DNA from: a virus
Length of the DNA stretch: 21,060 nt
Reading direction: 5' to 3' (one strand)
IMG/VR virus record: IMGVR_UViG_3300007072_000334
Coordinates: 1-21,060 of that record
The notes under the pieces were generated by a model. It did no database searches. It saw only the letters and a list, made by a program, of their open reading frames with translations, and was not told the origin of the DNA. Positions 1 to 6,756 of this stretch are shown here, piece by piece; within the stretch, counting starts at the first letter, position 1, and each line of letters starts with the position of its first letter. A program made the position numbers and the translations under genes.

Positions 1-2139
1 GTGAGCGCTGCCACGCCAAGGGAGATACGCCAGCCCTTCCGGCCCCGCGCCAGGATGCTCCAGCTGCTGGGCGACGAACTGATCGGGAGTGCACGTCTCG
101 CCGTCTTCGAACTGGTCAAGAACGCTTACGATGCGGATGCGAACGAGGTCGTCGTTCGCCTGGATATTGCCAGAGGGCGAGAGCCTATGATTACCGTGAC
201 CGACGATGGCGAAGGCATGACGCTGGAGGTGCTTCGGTCGGTATGGCTCGTGCCCGGCGACGACTATCGACAGAAGCAGCGGCAGTCGCATCAAAGAACA
301 ACTAGACATCACCGTCTCCCTCTCGGGGAGAAGGGACTCGGTCGCTTTGCTGTTCACAAGCTCGGAAACCGCATCAGCTTGGTGACGCGGGCTCGGAACT
401 CCGATGAGTGCGTGGTGGAAATAGACTGGAACGAACTGATCGCCCAGCCCTATCTGGATGAGGCACCGGTCAGGATAAGTGTCCGCCGCCCGGAGGTATT
501 CACGGGCAGGAGGACCGGAACGCGAATTCAGATCCAGCAATTGCGCACCACCGACTGGTCGCGTGGAGAGGTTCGTCGCCTTCACAATCAGATCACATCC
601 ATCTGCTCGCCGTTTGAGGAGCCGAGCGGATTTCGTGCTGTTTTGGAGGTTCCAGGCCGCGAAAGCTGGATCGCTGATCTGCCGGACGTCACAGAGATTC
701 TGAATAGGGCGATCTGGAAGTTCTCGTTTCGTCTGGACGGTGGGAAGTTCGATTGGACCTATGAATTCCGCAAAGTCCCCGGACTCAAACTGGACCGCAG
801 GGTTGTCGAAAAGTCAGGAGACAGGCTTAAGCTGCCCCCGCAGTCTGGCGATGATCGGATGGAAAAGAAGGTCGTCGCCGACCAGTCAACTACGGAAGGC
901 ATAGGCCCGGTTAGAGGTGAGTTCTACGTCTATGACCGGGACCGCGAGGTCCTCCGGCGCCTAGCCAATGTTCAATTGTTGACCAGCTATCTCGATGACG
1001 CGGGAGGTGTCCGTGTCTACCGGGACGGCATCCGGGTATATAACTACGGCGAGCCCGGTGACGATTGGCTCGGCCTCGACCTGCGTCGTGTGAACATCCC
1101 TACGCGTCGCATCAGCCGCAACATCATTCTGGGTGCGGTTCACGTCTCGCTGGAGACGTCGACAGGTCTCATCGAGAAGACCAATCGAGAGGGCTTCGTT
1201 GAGAACGATGCGTGTGCCAGACTGCGCCGCGTCGTCCTCGGAGCTCTCGCCGCTCTTGAAGAGGAGCGGCAGTTCGACAAGGACCGGATCAGGAAGCTGA
1301 CCGACAAGCCGGACGATCCAACGACCGCCAAGATCGAAAAGCCTATCGAGGAGCTGAGGCACGCGCTCGACAGACGGGGGGTGAGAGACGTGTTCGAGCC
1401 CTACGTGGCAAAGATCGAGCACGACTACCGGAACATGCAGGAAACGCTGCTGTCGGCAGGCATGTCGGGGTTGAACCTAGCGGTCGTATTTCACGAGGTG
1501 GAGCGAGGAGTTCGGGCGCTTCATCAGGTCATCGTGGAAGGTGCGAATCCCGAGGACGCGGCCCGTCAGGCACGGGACCTGATGCATCTTCTCGACGGCT
1601 TCGCGACACTGCTCCGACGTGACAGCAAGAAGCAGCACAGCGCCAGAAAGCTTATCGATGCGGCGCGACGGTTCAACGTTCTTCGGCTCCGCCATCATCG
1701 TGTCCGTCTCGTCTGCCCATTGCTCGACATTGACGACGACGGATTCCAATCCAGGTTCGCGTTCGGACTGGTACTAGGAGCGCTCAACAATCTCATCGAC
1801 AATGCGCTGTATTGGCTCAGGGTCAGATGGCCGGAGGTGCCGCCCGAGAACGAACCGCCCGAGCGGAAGCTCTACATCGGGGTGTCGGACGAGTTCGAAG
1901 CAGGTCCTGCCATCGTCGTCGCAGATAACGGAGCGGGATTTCAAGGAGACGATCCGGAACATCTGGTGCGGCCGTTCTTCACGCGAAAGCCGGATGGCAT
2001 GGGTCTCGGGCTGTATTACGCCAACTTGGCGATGGAGCTGAACGGCGGACAGCTGGCCTTCCCGCAGCCCGCCGAAATCGAGATTCCCAATGGGTTCGAC
2101 GGAGCGGTCATCGCTATGATCTTCAAGGGCGCAAAATGA
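1..2139 (+). CDS. Dual-GHKL ATPase (Hsp90/MutL-like plus histidine-kinase-like), putative sensor of a defence cassette
   Basis: A 712-residue ATP-binding protein with two GHKL modules. The N-terminal one (about residues 15-200) has an N box with E37, N41 and D44, a G1 box DDGEGM at 68-73 and a G2 box GEKGLGR at 109-115, as in Hsp90/MutL/MORC-type ATPases. Residues about 230-400 look like the transducer domain usual after such a module, and about 425-490 is charged and helical. A second, histidine-kinase-type ATPase closes the protein: N box N597/N601, G1 box DNGAG at 642-646, G2 box GMGLGL at 666-671. Just before it, VFHEVERG (H498) resembles the phospho-accepting H-box of histidine kinases. 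No membrane segment or signal peptide is visible, so it is probably cytosolic. The GTG at position 1 is taken as start because the N-terminus matches the expected family start, but it sits on the window edge and upstream sequence is unseen. The stop overlaps the next gene by 4 bases. Kinase activity is inference. Confidence 0.85.
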   Translation: MSAATPREIRQPFRPRARMLQLLGDELIGSARLAVFELVKNAYDADANEVVVRLDIARGREPMITVTDDGEGMTLEVLRSVWLVPGDDYRQKQRQSHQRTTRHHRLPLGEKGLGRFAVHKLGNRISLVTRARNSDECVVEIDWNELIAQPYLDEAPVRISVRRPEVFTGRRTGTRIQIQQLRTTDWSRGEVRRLHNQITSICSPFEEPSGFRAVLEVPGRESWIADLPDVTEILNRAIWKFSFRLDGGKFDWTYEFRKVPGLKLDRRVVEKSGDRLKLPPQSGDDRMEKKVVADQSTTEGIGPVRGEFYVYDRDREVLRRLANVQLLTSYLDDAGGVRVYRDGIRVYNYGEPGDDWLGLDLRRVNIPTRRISRNIILGAVHVSLETSTGLIEKTNREGFVENDACARLRRVVLGALAALEEERQFDKDRIRKLTDKPDDPTTAKIEKPIEELRHALDRRGVRDVFEPYVAKIEHDYRNMQETLLSAGMSGLNLAVVFHEVERGVRALHQVIVEGANPEDAARQARDLMHLLDGFATLLRRDSKKQHSARKLIDAARRFNVLRLRHHRVRLVCPLLDIDDDGFQSRFAFGLVLGALNNLIDNALYWLRVRWPEVPPENEPPERKLYIGVSDEFEAGPAIVVADNGAGFQGDDPEHLVRPFFTRKPDGMGLGLYYANLAMELNGGQLAFPQPAEIEIPNGFDGAVIAMIFKGAK

Positions 2140-3500
2140 TGCTGCCGTCTCCACGAATCATCGCGATAGACGATGAGCCCAAGCATCTCGATGGACTGGC
2201 GAAAAGCCTGAATCAATACGGCGCGGCGTGTCTGCAGATTCATTTTACCGGAGACATCACAGCCATCAAGGCGTGCCCGCATGTGCGAGTGATCTTTGCC
2301 GATCTCCACTTGCAGGAAAGCGGAGCAGCAAGCGATCACGCCCAGCATTTCGGGTTGATCGGGAGCCTGATCGAGGGAACGATCACGCCCTCCGGTCCAT
2401 ATGTGCTGATCCTCTGGACGAAGTATCCTGACCAGGCAAATGCTCTCCAGCAGTTCCTCGAACAGCGCCTCGAAGGTGTGTCGAAGCCTCTCTCTGTCGT
2501 AGCAATCGACAAGATGACCCATCTCTCTCCGGATGGGGACGTCAAGAGCATTGAGGACCTTGTGGCCGCGATCGTCTCAATCATCAGCCGGCAGCCACAA
2601 ATCGCAGCCGTACTCAACTGGGAAGAACGTGTCCTGGGCGCGGCCGCTGACACGGTCTCATCCCTTGTCAAACTCGCAGAATCAGTAGCGGCGCCAGCGG
2701 GTTGCGCGACGGAGCTCGGGCGTCTGCTTGCAAGATTGGCTGTGGAAGGAGTCGGCCAGGAGCATGTGGAACGCGACCGATTTCATGCCGTGAACGAGGC
2801 ATTGCTGCCGATCCTGGCCGATCGTATCGCTGCGCTCAGATCTCGTGATGGCGACGTCGAGACCTGGAAGAACGCATTTTCCAATGAGGATGTGCATGGA
2901 GCCCTTTCGCTAGACGAAGCGTCGAAGCTGAACCGGCTTCTTCATGTCGCGCCGGCGACCGATGCGAATACGGGAGCGGAGCGCGGGGCGGTCATCCCCC
3001 TGCCGGATGCAATGTCAGGTGAAAGGTTTGAGGAGACCTTCAGTCTCTCACCGCAAACGGCCGTCGAGACGCAGTTCTTTGGAAGCGGGTATGTCGCGGG
3101 CGACGCGCAGTTTCGGTGGGTACTGCTCCAGTCGCAGGCCGCGTGCGACTATGCTCAGAGACAACCCGGACCTCTACCGTTTTACCTCGGGCTGGACATG
3201 GAAGTCTCGAAGGCAAAGAAGGGCACCCCGCCAGCGGCGCTGTGGACCAGTCCGCCCTTTGAACTCGAGGGAAAGGTACGATTGTTGCGGGTCAACGCCA
3301 GATTCCAGGTATCACTCCCTCTGAACAGCGCCGAAGCCGTCAAGCCGATCTATCGCCTTCGCGACCAGCTGCTCGCCGACCTGATCAACCATGTCCATAC
3401 CTACAGCGCTCGTCCTGGGATGATCTCCTTTCGCGAGCGGAAGGCAAAACAGCAGGCCGCAGTGGTGCAACCCAAGCCGAACGGTGCGGCCGGACCGTGA
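2136..3500 (+). CDS. Response-regulator receiver protein with large unrecognised C-terminal region
   Basis: 454 residues. The first ~130 form a CheY-like receiver with all key residues: acidic pair D12/D13 (IDDEP), phospho-acceptor D56 (FADLHL), T95 (LWTKYP) and K126 (IDKM). The remaining ~320 residues are mixed and largely helical. They show no helix-turn-helix, GGDEF, HD or nuclease motif that I recognise, so this is not an obvious transcription factor. The start codon lies in the ATGA overlap with the ATPase gene; a second ATG follows immediately, and AAGGG sits about 8 bases upstream. Translational coupling implies that the two proteins act together, with the ATPase's kinase-like C-terminus phosphorylating D56 or otherwise controlling this protein (inference). 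The C-terminal region is the likely output or effector module. The gene ends only 10 bp from the convergent methyltransferase gene. Confidence 0.82.
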   Translation: MMLPSPRIIAIDDEPKHLDGLAKSLNQYGAACLQIHFTGDITAIKACPHVRVIFADLHLQESGAASDHAQHFGLIGSLIEGTITPSGPYVLILWTKYPDQANALQQFLEQRLEGVSKPLSVVAIDKMTHLSPDGDVKSIEDLVAAIVSIISRQPQIAAVLNWEERVLGAAADTVSSLVKLAESVAAPAGCATELGRLLARLAVEGVGQEHVERDRFHAVNEALLPILADRIAALRSRDGDVETWKNAFSNEDVHGALSLDEASKLNRLLHVAPATDANTGAERGAVIPLPDAMSGERFEETFSLSPQTAVETQFFGSGYVAGDAQFRWVLLQSQAACDYAQRQPGPLPFYLGLDMEVSKAKKGTPPAALWTSPPFELEGKVRLLRVNARFQVSLPLNSAEAVKPIYRLRDQLLADLINHVHTYSARPGMISFRERKAKQQAAVVQPKPNGAAGP

Positions 3501-3510
3501 CATTGGCGAG

Positions 3511-4464
3511 CTACTGGCCGCATGCCAGTGCTCTTACTACCGCGTCCATCACGGGTGGACAGACGCCATTTCCGAGCAATCGAATGCGTTCACGACGAGT
3601 ACCCACAGGAAGGCTGAAATCCTCGTCGAACCCCATTGCCCGCTTCAGCTCGGGAACCTGCAACATGCGAATTCTCGGGGCATTCCCGTCGTGCTCCACA
3701 AGGGCGAAGCGGTCTATGGTCGTGATTGTGCGCAGGGGGCGACTGAGAGGCTGCCAACCACCGCTGCCGTCGCTCCCATAATATACAAGCAGGAAGCTGG
3801 CCTCTTCCCCAAGCGCCTGAAAGCCACGTCTGGCCCGCTCAAGAGTGGCATCCGCGCGTCTGCGATCGAAGAGCGGAGAGGTCGTCCAGGTTCCCGCAGG
3901 GTCGAGTATGGCCTTCGCGGACTTGCGCCGGCCTGGGCGCTTGCTCACAGCCCGGGGCGGCTTCTCCTTGCGATCTCCTAGCAGGAAGAGACGTCGTCGT
4001 GTCTGTGCGACGCCGAAATCCGATGCGTCGAGAACATGCTCTTCAAGGTGATAGCCGAGCTCTCGCAGGTCGCGCTTCAGCTCGCCGTAGCGGGACCAGG
4101 GCCGCATATGGATCACGTTCTCAAGCACAAGCCACCTCGGCCTGAGCACACGAGCGTACTCGACGACCAGCATGGCGGTCGCTCGGCTGGCCTCGTCCCG
4201 CGGTGCCGCGCCCTTCGCACAGGTATGGCTCGTGCATTCCGGCGATGCGAGCAGGAGGTCGATCTCGCCGATCTGCTTCTTTAGAGTACAGAGACTGACG
4301 TGCTCAAGACGGCTGGTTATGGCCTGCGCACGGGGGAAGTTTGCGGCGAACGTCTCGGTTGCTATGGCGCACATGTCAATGCCGGCGACAACCTCCACGC
4401 CGGCTGCCCGCGCTCCGGCGCTGCTGCCGCCGGCGCCGCAGAACATGTCAAGCACCCGGATCAC
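3511..4464 (-). CDS. DNA (cytosine-5-)-methyltransferase
   Basis: A 317-residue C5-cytosine methyltransferase that transfers a methyl group from S-adenosylmethionine to cytosine in a specific DNA site. Visible motifs: motif I FCGAGGSS (8-15), motif II acidic D30, motif IV PECTSH with catalytic C77, motif VI ENV (115-117), motif VIII QTRRR (154-158), and motif X GNGVCPPV (298-305). Motif IV is PEC rather than the usual PPC. The target-recognition region between motifs VIII and IX is short (about 170-240). The start is a GTG at 4464, chosen because no ATG, GTG or TTG occurs in frame between it and the Vsr stop codon; the ribosome site is weak (GGGGA). It lies 84 bases downstream of Vsr on the same strand. 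The pairing fits either repair of deaminated 5-methylcytosine or a restriction-modification role. Target sequence unknown. Confidence 0.93.
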   Translation of the reverse strand: MIRVLDMFCGAGGSSAGARAAGVEVVAGIDMCAIATETFAANFPRAQAITSRLEHVSLCTLKKQIGEIDLLLASPECTSHTCAKGAAPRDEASRATAMLVVEYARVLRPRWLVLENVIHMRPWSRYGELKRDLRELGYHLEEHVLDASDFGVAQTRRRLFLLGDRKEKPPRAVSKRPGRRKSAKAILDPAGTWTTSPLFDRRRADATLERARRGFQALGEEASFLLVYYGSDGSGGWQPLSRPLRTITTIDRFALVEHDGNAPRIRMLQVPELKRAMGFDEDFSLPVGTRRERIRLLGNGVCPPVMDAVVRALACGQ

Positions 4465-4548
4465 TTGTCGGAATCCCCAAAGATACCAGAGCCAACCCGG
4501 CCAGGTTACCAGGTTTCGCGGATTTGGCCAGGTCCGATTTTCAGAATC

Positions 4549-5004
4549 TCATGATTTCATGAGGTCATGGATTCGAGGGAACCACCTGCCGGAGCCCTCT
4601 CCCAGGTGTTTGATGAGGCGCCCTCGCACAGCCTCCTCGTCCTGGGTTTCGCACTCCCAGATGACCAGAACCCGCCAGCCGAGCTTCCGAAGCGCCTCCT
4701 CACTGCGGCGATCGCGGGCAATGTTCCTTTCGAATTTTGCGGTCCAGAACGTCGTTCTAGTCTTGGGAATGTAGGCGTATTGGCATCCCCCATGCCGATG
4801 CCAGAAGCATCCGTGGACGAATATCGCCAGACGGTGCCGCGGAAAGACCAGATCAGGACGACCGGGGAGATTCCTGCGGTGCAGGCGGAAACGGAAGCCG
4901 AGCCGGTGAGCAATCCGACGGACAATAAGCTCGGGAGTGGTATCACGTCCCCTGATTTTGGACATGATTTCACTTCGCCGCTTCTTGTCCACAATGTCCG
5001 CCAT
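4549..5004 (-). CDS. vsr: Very short patch repair (Vsr) endonuclease
   Basis: 151 residues, the usual size of Vsr. The N-terminus carries the SKIRGRDTTPE signature, followed by GRPDLVF with the catalytic-type aspartate, then HGCFWHRHGGC (about 84-94), which holds the histidines and cysteine of the Vsr active and zinc site, and WECE near 116. In E. coli, Vsr nicks beside T:G mismatches that arise when 5-methylcytosine deaminates in Dcm sites. Here it precedes its own cytosine methyltransferase and is probably co-transcribed with it. In phage- and plasmid-borne cassettes Vsr-like nucleases may instead act as the cleavage arm of a restriction system; the sequence cannot separate the two roles. 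The 257-bp upstream gap probably holds the promoter, but I see no convincing -35/-10 pair. Confidence 0.94.
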   Translation of the reverse strand: MADIVDKKRRSEIMSKIRGRDTTPELIVRRIAHRLGFRFRLHRRNLPGRPDLVFPRHRLAIFVHGCFWHRHGGCQYAYIPKTRTTFWTAKFERNIARDRRSEEALRKLGWRVLVIWECETQDEEAVRGRLIKHLGEGSGRWFPRIHDLMKS

Positions 5005-5261
5005 CGCTCAGCACTCTTGACCCCTGGTCGGTAGTATTCCCGGTGGTATCCCCGAGATCCCTTAGCCGGTTGCCTCGGGAGCGCACCTTGGGCAGCCGGA
5101 TGGCAGTGGGTACCTGCCATGTATTCCTGCCTTATCGCTGCACTGCCCCGATGTCTTGCCGATTTGGCAATGGCAAGACTGGAATGAACAAATGCATCCC
5201 GTGGCTCATGCCTCCGTGGCAAGTCAGAATAGGCGTGCCCCCATCAGTCGCCAATCCGATT
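5005..5261. other. Gene-free boundary between cargo cassette and prophage lysis genes
   Basis: 257 bp with no credible coding sequence, tRNA or clear intrinsic terminator. It must hold the promoter for vsr and the methyltransferase if these are not read through from the late operon. It is also the natural place to look for a cargo-insertion boundary or attachment site, but no duplicated att-like core can be recognised from this window alone. The only structure is a small inverted repeat at 5153-5179. Confidence 0.5.
5153..5179. repeat. Perfect 8-bp inverted repeat with competing inner hairpin
   Basis: GTCTTGCC (5153-5160) is complementary to GGCAAGAC (5172-5179) across an 11-base loop. A second GGCAA at 5166-5170 lets the left arm pair in an alternative shorter hairpin. 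Neither strand has a following T-tract, so this is not a standard terminator. It could be an operator, a processing site or chance. Confidence 0.35.
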
Positions 5262-5492
5262 TCACCGACATGCCCGCATCTGGTCCCGCATGACCTGATA
5301 GTCGGCGAGTATCTGCTCGATGGCCGAGCCGGGTGGCAGGCGGTCGAGCTCGTCGGCCGCCCGGGCGAGGAACTCCTGGCTGTAGGGCACGACCGGCGGA
5401 CAGGGCGCGCCGTCAGAAGGTGCCGTCGCGCAGGCGGCGAGCAAGCTCGTCGCGATCGCGAGGGCGGCGAGCAGCGGCTTCCAGCTGGTCAC
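5262..5492 (-). CDS. Rz1-like outer-membrane lipoprotein (o-spanin)
   Basis: 76 residues with a classic lipoprotein signal: a short basic N-terminus, a hydrophobic stretch and the lipobox LLAAC, with C21 as the lipidation site. The mature peptide of about 56 residues starts with a proline-containing segment (CPPVVPY) and ends in a helical tail. It starts inside the upstream small membrane-protein gene in another frame and runs past its end, sharing 80 bp. That arrangement is typical of Rz/Rz1 spanins, which fuse inner and outer membranes in the last step of lysis of Gram-negative hosts. The assignment rests on lipobox, size, overlap and position. Confidence 0.75.
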   Translation of the reverse strand: MTSWKPLLAALAIATSLLAACATAPSDGAPCPPVVPYSQEFLARAADELDRLPPGSAIEQILADYQVMRDQMRACR

Positions 5493-5652
5493 GTTGCACC
5501 TCGATGGTCTTCCTCATGCGCTCGACGCGCTCGGCATTGCGCCCCGCCTGGCGGGCGCCCAGGAGCACGGCCGCGACGGCGGCCACCGCGGCAAGCCAGC
5601 CGAGGAGGCCGAGGGCGTTGCGGAGGAGCCAGGGCTGGATCAGGGCCCACAT
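5413..5652 (-). CDS. Rz-like inner-membrane spanin (i-spanin)
   Basis: 79 residues: an N-terminal membrane helix (about 10-33, LLGWLAAVAAVAAVLLGA) followed by a charged alpha-helical, coiled-coil-like periplasmic segment, the layout of i-spanins. The start ATG at 5652 is chosen over a longer in-frame ATG at 5736 because it forms a TGATG junction with the stop of the preceding hydrolase-like gene, which implies coupled translation. The extra N-terminal residues of the long form would be non-membrane and would overlap that gene. Its 3' end contains the start of the Rz1-like gene in another frame. The partner lipoprotein supports the call; sequence similarity alone would not. Confidence 0.7.
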   Translation of the reverse strand: MWALIQPWLLRNALGLLGWLAAVAAVAAVLLGARQAGRNAERVERMRKTIEVQRDQLEAAARRPRDRDELARRLRDGTF

Positions 5653-6329
5653 CACCGGAGCCCCTTGCGCCGGTCGTCGATCCGTGCCCAGAGCATCACG
5701 CCGATGCCGACCAGCGTAACGAGGAGCAGCGCCCATTTCGCGGCATCGAGATAGGGCGCGATTCCCACCAGGGCGTCCTGTGCCGGCCCGATCGTCTTCT
5801 GCACCGCTTCGATCGCCGCTGCGCCGAGCGTGCCGGTCGTCGCTGCCTGTCCGCCTCGCACGGTCCGGGTTTCGGCGAGTGGCCGCCCGGGTGGCAGCAC
5901 GCCGGCACGGACCAGCGCCGCGTCGATCTGCGCGTCCGTGTAGGGCTGCTGCCCGTTCTCCACCCGGATCATGGCGATGAGCACCGGTCGCAGATGCTCG
6001 ACGCGGTGGAAGTCGAGCGTCTCATCCGCGCCGAAGCCGCTCTCACGCGCCACGAAGGCGGCATAGGCCTCGGTGTCATTCTCGCTGGGCGGCGCCCAGA
6101 TGCGCACCAGCTTGCGGATGGTGTCCGTGCCGCGGCGGTCGTAGTGGGCGATGATCAGCGCGGCGCCGGCGCGCAGGCCCCAGATGGGACCTTCAAACTG
6201 CTCAAAGGCGCCGTCGGTGTTGCGCTCGGGCTCGATGCGCCCCTGCCAGCGGTTGGCCGGATTCAAGCGGATGTTGAGCGGGTTGTGGTTGCGGATGCCG
6301 CGCGGCAGGGCGCGCGTGGGCGTCATCAT
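5652..6329 (-). CDS. Phage 'structural protein'-type putative cell-wall hydrolase with C-terminal membrane anchor
   Basis: 225 residues. The N-terminal part has the RGIRNHNPLNIR motif, then a tryptophan/glycine segment, GPIWGLRAGA, and WAPPSENDTEAY, the pattern of a phage family often annotated 'structural protein' and suspected to be muralytic. After about residue 150 a linker leads to a membrane segment near 197-216 (WALLLVTLVGIGVMLW) and a basic tail. The ATG at 6329 is preceded by GGGAG (6336-6340) six bases away; a second ATG follows at 6326. It lies between a candidate holin gene and the spanins, so it is the best endolysin candidate here. Catalytic residues cannot be named with confidence. 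A virion-associated role is the alternative. Confidence 0.65.
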   Translation of the reverse strand: MMTPTRALPRGIRNHNPLNIRLNPANRWQGRIEPERNTDGAFEQFEGPIWGLRAGAALIIAHYDRRGTDTIRKLVRIWAPPSENDTEAYAAFVARESGFGADETLDFHRVEHLRPVLIAMIRVENGQQPYTDAQIDAALVRAGVLPPGRPLAETRTVRGGQAATTGTLGAAAIEAVQKTIGPAQDALVGIAPYLDAAKWALLLVTLVGIGVMLWARIDDRRKGLR

Positions 6330-6347
6330 GGGAGGCTCCCTCGAACC

Positions 6348-6365
6348 AAAAAGCCGCTTCGCGGC
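6348..6365 (-). terminator. Intrinsic-terminator-like hairpin before the hydrolase gene
   Basis: On the minus strand GCCGC-GAA-GCGGC is followed by TTTTT (plus-strand A-run 6348-6352). The stem is only 5 bp but fully GC, with a tight loop. It sits between the DUF6127-like gene and the ribosome site of the hydrolase gene and could attenuate lysis-gene transcription. Confidence 0.55.
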
Positions 6366-6405
6366 GGCCGGTTGGACGGTTCGGATCGGGATGGAGATCA
6401 GGACG

Positions 6406-6687
6406 TCAGCCAAGCAGCTTGAGCTTGACCCCCGCCCAGGCGAGAAGCGCGGCGAGTAACACGGTGGTGAGGACACGCACCGTGGTCTGCCAGACGGTGC
6501 GCCGGGCGAGTCGCAGCGCGCCCAAAAGCGAGCGCAGCTCGCGGATGTCCTCGCGCGCCTCGCCGTTATCGACGCCGATGTCCTTGAGGGCCTGCCTCGC
6601 GCCGCGAGCAGCCGCGGCAGCGAGCAGATCCTCGACCTCCGCGCGCGAGAGGCTCACCAGCCTCCCGTCAATGGGTTGGTCGTTCAT
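6406..6687 (-). CDS. DUF6127-like small membrane protein, candidate holin
   Basis: 93 residues with an acidic-helical N-terminus (LSRAEVEDLLAAAAARGAR), a conserved-looking IRELRSLLGALRLARRTVW segment, and one C-terminal membrane helix (about 69-90) ending in a short basic tail. This matches, by eye, the alphaproteobacterial DUF6127 family found in prophage lysis regions. The start at 6687 is chosen over an ATG 21 bases upstream because GGAGG (6695-6699) lies at proper distance. Position before the hydrolase and spanin genes suggests a holin-like role, which is inference. It is bracketed by two terminator-like hairpins. Confidence 0.65.
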   Translation of the reverse strand: MNDQPIDGRLVSLSRAEVEDLLAAAAARGARQALKDIGVDNGEAREDIRELRSLLGALRLARRTVWQTTVRVLTTVLLAALLAWAGVKLKLLG

Positions 6688-6700
6688 GGGAGTCCTCCAG

Positions 6701-6727
6701 AAATACAAAGCCCGCCTTACGGCGGGC
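6701..6727 (-). terminator. Intrinsic terminator downstream of the tail fibre gene
   Basis: On the minus strand GCCCGCC-GTAA-GGCGGGC forms a perfect 7-bp GC stem with a 4-base loop, followed by TTTGTATTT. It lies 29 bp after the fibre gene stop and just before the ribosome site of the next gene. This is the best terminator in the window; it marks the end of the morphogenesis operon or a late attenuation point. Confidence 0.78.
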
Positions 6728-6756
6728 GTGAAGGTCGTCGCCGAGCGCGGCTCGGC

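Noticed and set aside
4465-4551. Vsr and methyltransferase are in the same frame with 28 open codons after the Vsr TGA, hinting at readthrough or an ancestral fusion
   Set aside because: 28 stop-free codons are expected by chance fairly often, the linker is tryptophan-rich and not protein-like, and the methyltransferase has a usable GTG start.
4549-4570. Three TCATG(A/G) copies at 8-base spacing
   Set aside because: They lie within and just after the Vsr 3' coding end, are very short, and are most likely chance.
5140-5222. Short minus-strand frame of about 25 codons beginning MSHGMHLF
   Set aside because: GGAGG is only one base from the ATG, which is too close, and the peptide has no recognisable feature.
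5005-5261. Possible tRNA or attachment site
   Set aside because: No cloverleaf and no TTCRA-type arm was seen. An attachment core cannot be identified without the other prophage end.
5043-6422. A 459-codon plus-strand frame across the lysis genes
   Set aside because: It is rich in Arg, Gly and His, has no domain, and lies opposite the coupled lysis genes with good ribosome sites.
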